A stretch of 41,577 bases of DNA. It comes from a virus. Numbering within the stretch: position 1 is the stretch's first letter; each line of letters opens with the position of its first letter. Where the stretch lies: positions 1-41,577 of IMG/VR virus record IMGVR_UViG_3300032820_000028. One strand, 5' to 3'. Position numbers and translations under genes: made by a program. The notes under the pieces are model-generated. The model was not told where the DNA came from and did no database searches. It saw nothing but the letters and a program-made list of their open reading frames with translations. This document shows positions 5,837-13,800 of the stretch, in pieces.

Positions 5837-6230
5837 CTATTAAGAGATCATTTATTAATTCTTGTACATCTTCTCGTTTAACTCCTATTTTAAATCTTAA
5901 ACAAGCTTGATATCTTTCAACTTCTTCTTCCCTAAAAATTATTATTGTAGGTACATTCTGTATCTTATATTTCTTTTGGACTTTTGCTAGCATTTGTTTA
6001 TCTGTTACGAGTATTCTTGTTACTCCACAGTTTTCTAAACTATCTAACCAGGGAACACTATTATCTTTATTCCAATAAGCATTAAACTCTACAACACAAA
6101 TTTCTTGTTTACAGAATTTTGTTTGCCCAAGAGCATTCCCAGACATTAATAGTAGTAGAAATAATACTAGTAAATAACTAGCAAATAATTTCCAAACAGG
6201 ATTTCTAAGTTCTTTAATTAAATGCTCCAT
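5826..6230 (-). CDS. Membrane-anchored thioredoxin-fold protein without CxxC
   Basis: 134 residues. One transmembrane or uncleaved signal segment at about 13-30 (KLFASYLLVLFLLLLMSG). Residues 45-120 follow a thioredoxin fold: CVVEFNAYWNKDNSVPWLDS in place of the usual VDFWAxWCGPC, then RILVTDKQMLAKVQKKYKI and NVPTIIIFREEE with the cis-proline at 94. The active-site CxxC is absent (WNKDN instead), so a disulfide-exchange role is unlikely; a binding or scaffold role is more probable. Four other Cys remain (40, 45, 68, 110). It starts 17 bases inside the preceding gene and its end overlaps the tiny basic gene by 11 bases. Confidence 0.65.
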   Translation of the reverse strand: MEHLIKELRNPVWKLFASYLLVLFLLLLMSGNALGQTKFCKQEICVVEFNAYWNKDNSVPWLDSLENCGVTRILVTDKQMLAKVQKKYKIQNVPTIIIFREEEVERYQACLRFKIGVKREDVQELINDLLIDGN

Positions 6231-6612
6231 ATTCTAATGTTGTATCAACGTCACTAGCAAAAACTTTTATATCATTTTGACCAGTATTCTCTTCAGGACA
6301 CTCTGCTGTCCAAGGAAAAAATGCAGCTTGACCAGGAGTTAAAGTTATTTGATGATCTGTAGCATTAATACTAGAAAGTTTAAACTTTAGAGTATTTGTA
6401 GTATCTTTATTCTTTAGATATATATATGTTCCCAGTGGATAATCACAAGCACCAAATATTGATACTGCAGTTGATTCTAATACTGCATCAATTTCTGTTA
6501 CTAAAATCCCTCCTTCAGTAACTGTAAGATCTTTTTTAATTGTTGTAATTAAATCTACTACAGATGTTACTTTTTCTGAGCCTAATACAAGAGTTGTTTT
6601 TAAAGTTGCCAT
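6214..6612 (-). CDS. Minor virion protein, paralog of the upstream gene
   Basis: 132 residues, beta-rich and acidic. It shares with the gene at 6634-7041 a GxYIYLKN-type strand (residues about 61-68), an L-x-PGQAAFFPWTA strand (about 91-101) and the ending xLEYGAF, and both have the same length and order of strands. This pattern is typical of a small beta-sandwich that decorates or fits into a virion (head decoration, fibre-neck or baseplate element). The exact site cannot be told. Its end overlaps the thioredoxin-like gene by 17 bases. No signal peptide. Confidence 0.55.
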   Translation of the reverse strand: MATLKTTLVLGSEKVTSVVDLITTIKKDLTVTEGGILVTEIDAVLESTAVSIFGACDYPLGTYIYLKNKDTTNTLKFKLSSINATDHQITLTPGQAAFFPWTAECPEENTGQNDIKVFASDVDTTLEYGAFN

Positions 6613-6633
6613 ATTATATTTTCATTTTTTTAA

Positions 6634-7041
6634 TTAAGCTGGTTTACCAAATACACCATATTCAAATATATTTCCAGAAGTTCCTGCAGTTACATTTATA
6701 TCATCACCAGATTGTCCAGCAGACCATGGAAAAAGCGCCCAATCTCCTGCTGCTAATGTCATAATATCTTGACCTCCAATCTCTATTGTTATATTTCCTG
6801 TTGCTTCTGTGTCAGTACCTGGATTATATACATATATAATAGCACCTTCTTCAAAATGAGTTTCTTCAGCAATTTCTTCTGCAGATCCAGTTCCAGTAAC
6901 TCTATATGCCATTCTTCTAAGTATGCCTCCCATAGTTATAGGAGCTACATCTATATATGTTACAAGAGATAACGCATCTGTTGTTAAATCAGTTGATTCT
7001 AATGTTATACTTACATTTACTGCTGTTTCTGCTACTGCCAT
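6634..7041 (-). CDS. Minor virion protein, paralog of the downstream gene
   Basis: 135 residues. It carries GAIIYVYNPGTDTEATGNIT, then LAAGDWALFPWSAGQSGDDI and the end FEYGVFG, matching GTYIYLKN, LTPGQAAFFPWTA and LEYGAFN in the neighbour. The rest is diverged. The pair probably arose by tandem duplication. Strand-rich, acidic, without export signal: a virion surface or tail-associated protein is the best guess. It starts with ATG at 7041, 12 bases after the previous gene, with an A-rich leader. Confidence 0.55.
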   Translation of the reverse strand: MAVAETAVNVSITLESTDLTTDALSLVTYIDVAPITMGGILRRMAYRVTGTGSAEEIAEETHFEEGAIIYVYNPGTDTEATGNITIEIGGQDIMTLAAGDWALFPWSAGQSGDDINVTAGTSGNIFEYGVFGKPA

Positions 7042-7053
7042 AGTTTTATATTT

Positions 7054-7329
7054 TTATCTTAATTGATCTATTTTATCTTCCATACGTTTTAAATCTTCTT
7101 TAATTTCCTTAACATCTTCCAAAGTATTCATAATAGTTTGACGTATTAATTCATCTTTCATATCAAATTCTATCCTAGTTATACTTGGTTTTGGTAACTC
7201 TTTAGCATCAGCTATATCACCCTGAAGTATAAACCACATACTAATAACTGTAGCCATAGCAGCACCAATAGCAATAAGTGTTTTAAAACTTATTTTAATT
7301 CCTGTAGGTTCATTAAAGAATTTTACCAT
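7054..7329 (-). CDS. Single-span membrane protein with coiled coil
   Basis: 91 residues. A hydrophobic span at about 15-36 (FKTLIAIGAAMATVISMWFI) is followed by a charged heptad-like helix from about 53 to the end (MKDELIRQTIMNTLEDVKEI, KEDLKRMEDKIDQLR). The topology, with a short N-terminal tail, one span and a coiled coil, is common next to holins and may serve as a spanin-like, antiholin or virion-anchor protein; none of these is proven. Its start overlaps the stop of the preceding gene (TAATG). Confidence 0.55.
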   Translation of the reverse strand: MVKFFNEPTGIKISFKTLIAIGAAMATVISMWFILQGDIADAKELPKPSITRIEFDMKDELIRQTIMNTLEDVKEIKEDLKRMEDKIDQLR

Positions 7330-7868
7330 TATCCAAAAATATTTTTTATTGCATCATTACAATGATCAACAAATGATTTACCGTCATTATCTACTGCTTT
7401 AGTATCTATATTAATGTCCACATCTCCTTTAAGGCCAATTAAAGCTGCTACCTTTCCTTTAACCCCTACACTTAGTACACCATCCTTCATAGTAGCATGA
7501 CAGCTTCCTGTAGCTCCTATTTGATCTCCTACACTTACATTACTTGATACATCAACTTTAGTTCTACCATACTTAACACCACCACTTGCTCCTGCTGTTA
7601 CTCCGTCACCTGCTATAGCTCCACCACCAACACTTACTCCATCTTTTAAAGATGCATGCCCACCTGCTTTAGTTTCTTCATAAACACCTACATGTTCATT
7701 AGCATTATCAGTAACTCCATCATAACCACCTTGTTCAGTTGCACCAACATTAGCTTGAGCACTTTGACCTACTTCATCTTTATTAAGTTCTCCTTTTACT
7801 TGTCCTGACGCATCAACATCAAGTCCTGGAACTATTTCTTTTTTTGATTCTGTTTTATCTTCTGACAT
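7329..7868 (-). CDS. Glycine-rich hypothetical protein
   Basis: 179 residues from the ATG at 7868, 1 base after the TAA of the preceding gene; an earlier in-frame TTG at 7892 is rejected. The N-terminal 50 residues are acidic and polar. Residues about 70-155 are a Gly/Ala/Val-rich run with alternating pattern (SVGGGAIAGDGVTAGASGG, KVDVSSNVSVGDQIGATGS, GVLSVGVKGKVAALIGLKGD), then a short helical end FVDHCNDAIKNIFG. The run looks like glycine-zipper or amphipathic beta material, as found in membrane-active and secreted proteins. No family recognised. Confidence 0.5.
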   Translation of the reverse strand: MSEDKTESKKEIVPGLDVDASGQVKGELNKDEVGQSAQANVGATEQGGYDGVTDNANEHVGVYEETKAGGHASLKDGVSVGGGAIAGDGVTAGASGGVKYGRTKVDVSSNVSVGDQIGATGSCHATMKDGVLSVGVKGKVAALIGLKGDVDINIDTKAVDNDGKSFVDHCNDAIKNIFG

Positions 7869-7869
7869 A

Positions 7870-8178
7870 TTACCAAAATAAAATTTTAACAATCCATGCT
7901 GTTACCGCTGCATATAATCCCCATAATGCTTTTGTTACCGTACCCTTCCATCTTTGTAGTTCTTTAAACTCACTTATTATTTTATTATATCCTGGCATAG
8001 ATTCATCATGAGATTTCCTAAATGCTGTATTCTTATTCACTCTAGATACTACTCCATCATCCGGATCTAATAACTTTAAAGTTAAGTTATCAATCTTTTG
8101 ATTAATTTCTTTTACCTCTTGACTAAGACTCTCAATATCTTTCTTCATAAGTGCTATTTCTTGTTTAGTAGTAGACAT
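7870..8178 (-). CDS. XhlA-like coiled-coil protein with C-terminal membrane anchor
   Basis: 102 residues. Residues 5-37 are a heptad-rich coiled coil (IALMKKDIESLSQEVKEI and on), the middle is polar, and the last 20 residues form a membrane anchor (ALWGLYAAVTAWIVKILFW). This coiled-coil-plus-C-terminal-span layout is that of the haemolysin XhlA family, which works with holins in some phages. The resemblance is of layout rather than firm identity. It starts 3 bases after the upstream stop. Confidence 0.5.
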   Translation of the reverse strand: MSTTKQEIALMKKDIESLSQEVKEINQKIDNLTLKLLDPDDGVVSRVNKNTAFRKSHDESMPGYNKIISEFKELQRWKGTVTKALWGLYAAVTAWIVKILFW

Positions 8179-8181
8179 CTC

Positions 8182-8457
8182 TTAATATGTTCCTGCAACA
8201 ATAGCATCTGCTGCATCAACAGTAAACATTCCTGAATCATATCTATTTATTACACTTTCTTCAGTAGGTGCATCCCAAGTTACAGTTACACCTACAGGAA
8301 CAGCTACAGTATTAGGACCAACTGTTACTGAACATGATCCTGTATTATTATACACAGAAAAAGATCTAAATTTTTGAAGATATTTAACAGCCTCTATAGC
8401 TCCTGATTCACCAAAAGCTCTTACAACATTATTTAATTTATTTTTTTTAACTAACAT
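8182..8457 (-). CDS. Small beta-rich minor virion protein
   Basis: 91 residues, the first gene of the minus-strand late operon. A basic helical start (MLVKKNKLNNVVRAFGESGA) is followed by short strands typical of phage virion domains: FSVYNNTGSCSVTVGPNTV, VPVGVTVTWDAPTEESVINR and a final FTVDAADAIVAGTY. Proteins of this shape (about 90 residues, N-terminal helix, small beta-sandwich) occur among head or tail minor proteins. No family name can be given. Its leader lies in the 196-base divergent intergenic region. Confidence 0.5.
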   Translation of the reverse strand: MLVKKNKLNNVVRAFGESGAIEAVKYLQKFRSFSVYNNTGSCSVTVGPNTVAVPVGVTVTWDAPTEESVINRYDSGMFTVDAADAIVAGTY

Positions 8458-8653
8458 AAGTGTTTATTTTTTTTAATTACTTTTGTGAACTCTCTAATAT
8501 ACATATATAATATACTAAATATTTATCATAAAATAAAGTAAAAATTACATGAAAAATTATTTTTACAAATTTACTGCATTTCCCTTTTAAATAAGATTAT
8601 CTTTTACTATCTTGTTTTTATTCCTATAACTCTATAATATAAAACTAACTAAT
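8458..8653. promoter_or_regulatory. Divergent intergenic control region (196 bases)
   Basis: This gap separates the minus-strand late operon from the plus-strand reductase operon and must hold both promoters. It is nearly all A/T. On the minus strand a TAAATTTG octamer at 8566-8573 fits the Bacteroidota -7 box. On the plus strand TTGTTT (8612-8617) and TATAAT (8633-8638), 15 bases apart, look like a conventional promoter with a very short leader to the ATG at 8654. No strong hairpin is seen. Confidence 0.5.
8566..8573 (-). promoter_or_regulatory. Possible Bacteroidota -7 box for the late operon (TAAATTTG)
   Basis: The octamer on the minus strand reads TAAATTTG and is identical to the one at 175-182. 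It lies 108 bases before the ATG at 8457, leaving a leader of about 100 bases. No TTG at -33 spacing is visible upstream, so it stays a candidate. Confidence 0.3.
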
Positions 8654-10513
8654 ATGAAAATAAACAACAAAATTCTAAGTGACATCACTGTTCACATGAA
8701 ATATGCAAGATATATACCAGAACTAAACAGAAGAGAGACGTGGGAAGAACTAGTGAATAGAAATATATCAATGCATTTAAAAAAATATCCTAAACTACAG
8801 GATGAAATTAAAAATGCATATGAATTTGTTTATGATAAAAAGATTCTTCCATCAATGAGATCTATGCAATTTGGTGGTAAACCAATTGAAATATCCCCAA
8901 ATAGAATTTATAATTGTGCCTACATGCCAATTGATTCAGTTGATTCATTCTCAGAGTGCATGTTTCTACTATTAGGGGGAACCGGAGTAGGTTACTCTGT
9001 ACAAAAACATCATGTTGTACAATTACCGTCAATTAATAAACCTTACACAAAAAGAACAAAAAGATTTTTAATTAGTGACTCAATAGAAGGATGGGCTGAC
9101 TCAGTAAAGGTTCTTATTAAATCATACCTTAATGGTAGATCATCTCAAATTGAATTTGATTTCTCAGACATTAGACCTAAAGGTGCTAGACTAGTAACAT
9201 CAGGAGGTAAAGCCCCTGGACCTCAACCACTTAAGGAGTGTCTAGTTAAAATTGAAGGTCTTTTAAATGCTAAAGAAAATGGTGATACATTATCTACATT
9301 AGAAGCTCATGATATTGTGTGCCACATTGCTGATGCTGTATTAGCGGGTGGCATAAGAAGAGCTGCATTAATTAGTTTATTTTCAGCATATGATGAAGAA
9401 ATGATTTCATGTAAAACTGGAAACTGGTGGGAAACAAATCCTCAGAGAGGAAGATCTAACAATTCTGCCGTATTAATGAGACATAAGATAACTAAAAGAT
9501 TCTTTATGGATTTATGGAAACGTATAGAGTTATCTGGATCTGGTGAACCGGGTATTTACTTTAATAATGACAAAGATTGGGGTACTAATCCTTGTTGTGA
9601 AATTGCTTTACGTCCTTATCAGTTCTGTAACTTATGTGAAGTAAACGTTTCAAATGTAGAATCACAAGAAGACTTAAATGAAAGAGTTAAGAGAGCAACA
9701 TTCATTGGAACACTCCAGGCCGGGTATACTAACTTTCATTATTTAAGAGACGTATGGCAAGAGACTACTGAAAAAGATGCACTGATTGGTATATCAATGA
9801 CTGGAATTGCAAGCGGTAAAGTATTAAAGCTTAATATGTCTGAGTCAGCAGAAATAGTAAAGAAAGAGAATACACGTGTAGCTAAACTAATAGGCATTAA
9901 AAGATCTGCAAGAACTACTGCTGTTAAACCTGCTGGGACAACATCATTAACATTAGGAACAAGTTCAGGTATCCATGCTTGGCATTCTAATTATTATGTA
10001 CGTAGATTACGTGTAGGTAAAAATGAGTCAATATATACTTATCTTTCAGTTAATCATCCTGAGTTAGTTGAAGATGAATACTTTAGACCACATGATACAG
10101 CAGTTATTAGTATTCCACAAAAAGCTCCAGAAGGAGCTATCTTAAGAACAGAGTCTCCATTTGAACTATTAGAAAGAGTAAAAAGAGTTGCTACAGAATG
10201 GGTTAGACCAGGGCATAGGAAAGGATCTAATACTCACAATGTTTCAGCTACAATTTCCTTAAAGGAAAATGATTGGGATGAAGCAGGAGAATGGATGTGG
10301 AAAAATAAAGACTACTATAATGGGTTAGCTGTTTTACCTTATGATGGTGGTAACTATACTCAAGCACCCTTTGAAAGTATACCAAAAAGAAAATATATAG
10401 AAATGTTAAAACACTTAGTAGATATTGATCTATCTAAGATAATAGAAAAAGATGATAATACAGATCTTAAAGGTGAACTAGCTTGTGCTGGCGGATCCTG
10501 TGAAGTTAGATAA
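8654..10513 (+). CDS. nrdJ: Adenosylcobalamin-dependent class II ribonucleotide reductase (monomeric, NrdJ type)
   Basis: 619 residues; the enzyme reduces ribonucleotides to deoxyribonucleotides using adenosylcobalamin. The landmarks of the monomeric Lactobacillus leichmannii-type enzyme are present with the right spacing: C88 in YNCAYM (equivalent to C119), N312-P-C314-C-E316 (N406/C408/E410), C325 (C419, again 11 residues after the catalytic cysteine), and a C-terminal pair C611-x4-C616 in ELACAGGSCEVR (C731/C736). LLLGGTGVGYSV and TAVKPAGTTSLTLGTSSGIH are the usual core loops. It is about 120 residues shorter than the bacterial enzyme, as phage forms often are. B12 must come from the host or its surroundings. 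It opens a two-gene plus-strand operon; the next gene starts 29 bases on. Confidence 0.93.
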   Translation: MKINNKILSDITVHMKYARYIPELNRRETWEELVNRNISMHLKKYPKLQDEIKNAYEFVYDKKILPSMRSMQFGGKPIEISPNRIYNCAYMPIDSVDSFSECMFLLLGGTGVGYSVQKHHVVQLPSINKPYTKRTKRFLISDSIEGWADSVKVLIKSYLNGRSSQIEFDFSDIRPKGARLVTSGGKAPGPQPLKECLVKIEGLLNAKENGDTLSTLEAHDIVCHIADAVLAGGIRRAALISLFSAYDEEMISCKTGNWWETNPQRGRSNNSAVLMRHKITKRFFMDLWKRIELSGSGEPGIYFNNDKDWGTNPCCEIALRPYQFCNLCEVNVSNVESQEDLNERVKRATFIGTLQAGYTNFHYLRDVWQETTEKDALIGISMTGIASGKVLKLNMSESAEIVKKENTRVAKLIGIKRSARTTAVKPAGTTSLTLGTSSGIHAWHSNYYVRRLRVGKNESIYTYLSVNHPELVEDEYFRPHDTAVISIPQKAPEGAILRTESPFELLERVKRVATEWVRPGHRKGSNTHNVSATISLKENDWDEAGEWMWKNKDYYNGLAVLPYDGGNYTQAPFESIPKRKYIEMLKHLVDIDLSKIIEKDDNTDLKGELACAGGSCEVR

Positions 10514-10542
10514 ATAAATTTAGTTTAATTTAAAATTATTAA

Positions 10543-10875
10543 ATGGAGAAATGTAAGAAAGAACGTTACAAACCCTTACCTGATTATCTTGCTATAGGTC
10601 CTTCTAGTATACATGGAGCGGGTATATTTGCTACAGAAGATATACCAAAAGAAATAATTATAGGTATAACTCATATATATGACCCAGAATTTCAACATAA
10701 CTTTATAAGAACTCCTTTAGGAGGATTTGTTAATCATTCTGAGTCAGCTAATTGTGAATTGATTGAAGAAGATAATGATTACCATTATAAGAAATTAAAA
10801 ACACTTAGAAAGATAGAACATGGAGAAGAACTTACATTAAAGTATTCTCTTTATGATATATGTGATTACTTATAA
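10543..10875 (+). CDS. Small SET-domain protein (putative lysine methyltransferase)
   Basis: 110 residues, almost all of it a minimal SET domain. HGAGIFATEDIPKEIIIG (24-41) is the N-terminal SET strand pair, GGFVNHSESANCEL (60-73) holds the NHS motif that binds S-adenosylmethionine, and GEELTLKYSLYD (94-105) is the usual C-terminal EELTxxY segment carrying the catalytic tyrosine. There is no pre-SET or zinc-binding post-SET region. Such short SET proteins are found in some bacteria and viruses, where the substrate is generally unknown; host chromatin proteins, ribosomal proteins or a phage protein are all possible. It follows the reductase gene and meets the convergent giant block with only 3 bases between the stops. 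Confidence 0.8.
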   Translation: MEKCKKERYKPLPDYLAIGPSSIHGAGIFATEDIPKEIIIGITHIYDPEFQHNFIRTPLGGFVNHSESANCELIEEDNDYHYKKLKTLRKIEHGEELTLKYSLYDICDYL

Positions 10876-10878
10876 TAA

Positions 10879-13800
10879 TTACTTTATATAGAAACTTTTT
10901 CTTCGTTTAAATGATTCCCACTTATTATAGGTATACCAAATTGGGACAACGTCTCCCCATTCTTTGTTTAATTTCATCATACCTTTCTTAGGTTTTCTTT
11001 GATAGTAGAATCTCTTATCATTTAACATTTCTTCTTCTGTATTCCATAATGAGTATAAAGGATGTCTAAAAGTTAATGAGACAGCACCACCAATTTCTCC
11101 TAAAGTTCTTGTAGCCGCAATAGGGGATTTCATCATCTGCATTACTTGCTCATATGATTCACTTGCAAGAGGCCAAAATAATACTTGTTCTTTATATAAT
11201 CTATCTGTTTGATATAATGCTACATTCTGTAGTCTTCTTCCAAAGGTATCTGCTTTACACTCTCTACCTTTTCCTTCACAATCCCACATATGCATCATTA
11301 AAGATTTTAAATAGAAAGTCATATAGAATAACATAACTTCTGCAGCAGTTCTCATAATATTCCTCATATCATTCTTTCCTCTTTCACCTCTAAACTCTTT
11401 ATAGTTCTGACCCATATTCATAAGAGTCTCCATTGATCTTACAGTTTTTATAGAATATAAAAGGAATTTACCCGTGGTTATATATCTTCCTTCTAACCAA
11501 CCTAAATTCTCATCAAAGTATTCTGATCTAAATCTTGCTTTTATTGCTGGAGCAACCCACTTGTGAAACTGTGCAGCTAATTGACCAAGAGCATATTGTT
11601 GAATAGCCATTCTATCTTCCTTAGCATAGTTACCATGAACTTGTTTATTTACTTCTCTTATATAATTTCTTAACTCATGTCTTGCAGCAGAATTCCAATC
11701 CATCTTTTTATCTCTTCCATATATTTGGATTTGATCATATCCCTCTTTCATTTTAAATTCTCCTGTCTGATTATTATAGGTAAGAGCTTTATATAATGAA
11801 TCACTTTCTCCTGTTTCAGAATTCCAAGCTTTAGAGCTTAATACAATAGCAAGTCCAACTTTACTTTGTACATTCCATTCTCCAGCATCTTGAAGAATAT
11901 ATCCAAAATTCATAAATTTTTGCCAATAAGAGTCTCTACCTGTTGTTCTTGCTGTCTCACGCATATCTGACTTTAAATCCAACATTCTAAGATATTGTAT
12001 AAAAGCTATAGTTTTATTAGGTGCTGCAGATTTATTATTACCCTTCCCTACTTCAGCTATACTTTGGAACATACCTTCTATACCGTGTGTATTAAGTAAA
12101 GCAACTGCTTCAATATGTGCTTTAGTTCCAAAATATCTTCCCCCTAAACCTTCAATAGCATTATTTGCTCTACCCATTAAATAGTTATTAAGGTTACCAA
12201 ATACATTAAATGCTACATAAGTTGCTGATGAAACTTGTATAAGTCCTGCTGAAACCTTATCCATAAATTTCTTTGTTTGCTTGTCATTATCATAAAATAC
12301 CATTTTCATCCATTGCTTTGCTTTCCGTACAGTACGTGCCTCAGTTCTAGTTGTAGATGTACCCTGTCTTCCTACAACAGCACTTGCTTTATTTTTAGTC
12401 CATGCTAATCCTTGATCAGTTAGATCCGCCCCAAGATTAAATGTTCTATTAACTAAATTCTCATCTTTATTATTAAATGTTTTTCTCTGAAGAACTTCAA
12501 TCATGGCTTTATATGTATCTTCTAACTCAGACATAACATGATAATTTTCAGTCATACCAATCATAAGTTTTAAGCTTTCTCCCATATCCTGACTAATCTC
12601 AGACTTTAAAGGTGTTTCTTTTCTTCTTCTTACTTCTCCTCTAAGAAAAGATAATTGGTCAGCATATCTTTTTGACATTTCTTCAGATTTTGCTTTACTC
12701 TTTTTATCTTTGAGTATTTCAATATTTTTTTCCAATTCAGCTATATCTCTTTCTTCTCTTGCACTACCAACATAATATAGTGGTAAATTATCTTCTGTTA
12801 TATTACCATGCTCATCAACAAATACTTTAGTGACATTAGTTGTTGTTCTAAAAATATTTCTAACACCTCCAGGTAGATCTTTAATTGCTCCCATTGTTTT
12901 AGCCCACATGTGTGCTATAATGTTAGGTTTTGTGGATAACTCTTCTGTCATAGCTGCAGCAACTGTTGGTGCTTTACCAAGCATATGTAGTGTCTCAGGA
13001 AGTTTCTGCAATAGATCATCTTCATACATCTTTACAAATAAACTATAAAACTCTGTTTCTGCTCTCTCAACTTCAGTAACAGGATTTTGTAATTTAACCC
13101 ATTTCTCACTTAACATACTTTTCCCATCAACTGATGTTTGTTCTGTTACCCAATCCTTTTTAACTATTCGTAATGGTCTATCTTTTGTTCTTTCTACTTG
13201 ACCAGTAAAATCATCATTCTCTCTAGTGACTCTATCATAGTCTACAAATTCATAATATTTATTTTCATATTCATCAAAAGCTTCATCCTCAATTCCTGCA
13301 CGTCTTGTCCAATATCCACCATAAGTAGTAGAAACAAATCTTTCAAATTGATGTCTTTCATCTTTAAACTCTTCTGTAAATTTATGATACTTCCCATCCT
13401 TATATCCTTCAGGACTTCTGATTTCAGCTCTCATAAAATCAGTTTTTTCTTGACGATTCTTATATACCTTTTTATTGTGTGCTATCTCTTCATCCGTAGC
13501 ATCCTCTAAGTTTTCAATATAATTATATTTTATCCAATCACCGTTTGAATTTTTTAGTTTTTTATCAATAGAATTTAATATATCATAAAATTGCTTACCT
13601 ATTTTCTTTACATAACTACCATCAAAAGTACCATCATCATTATAATTTAACATCCAAGTAAATATATTTCCTTTGGTTTTACCTTTAAGTCTTTCTAGTT
13701 TTCCTAGGGCTCTATTAACCATTTCAACTTTTAAAGCAATCTCATCCAACATCTCCTGTCTTTTAGATTTAAACATCTTATCCATTACAGCAAGTATTGT

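Noticed and set aside
7869-7892. TTG start for the Gly-rich protein
   Set aside because: The ATG at 7868 lies 1 base after the previous stop; the upstream codons encode only the shifted reading of the neighbour.
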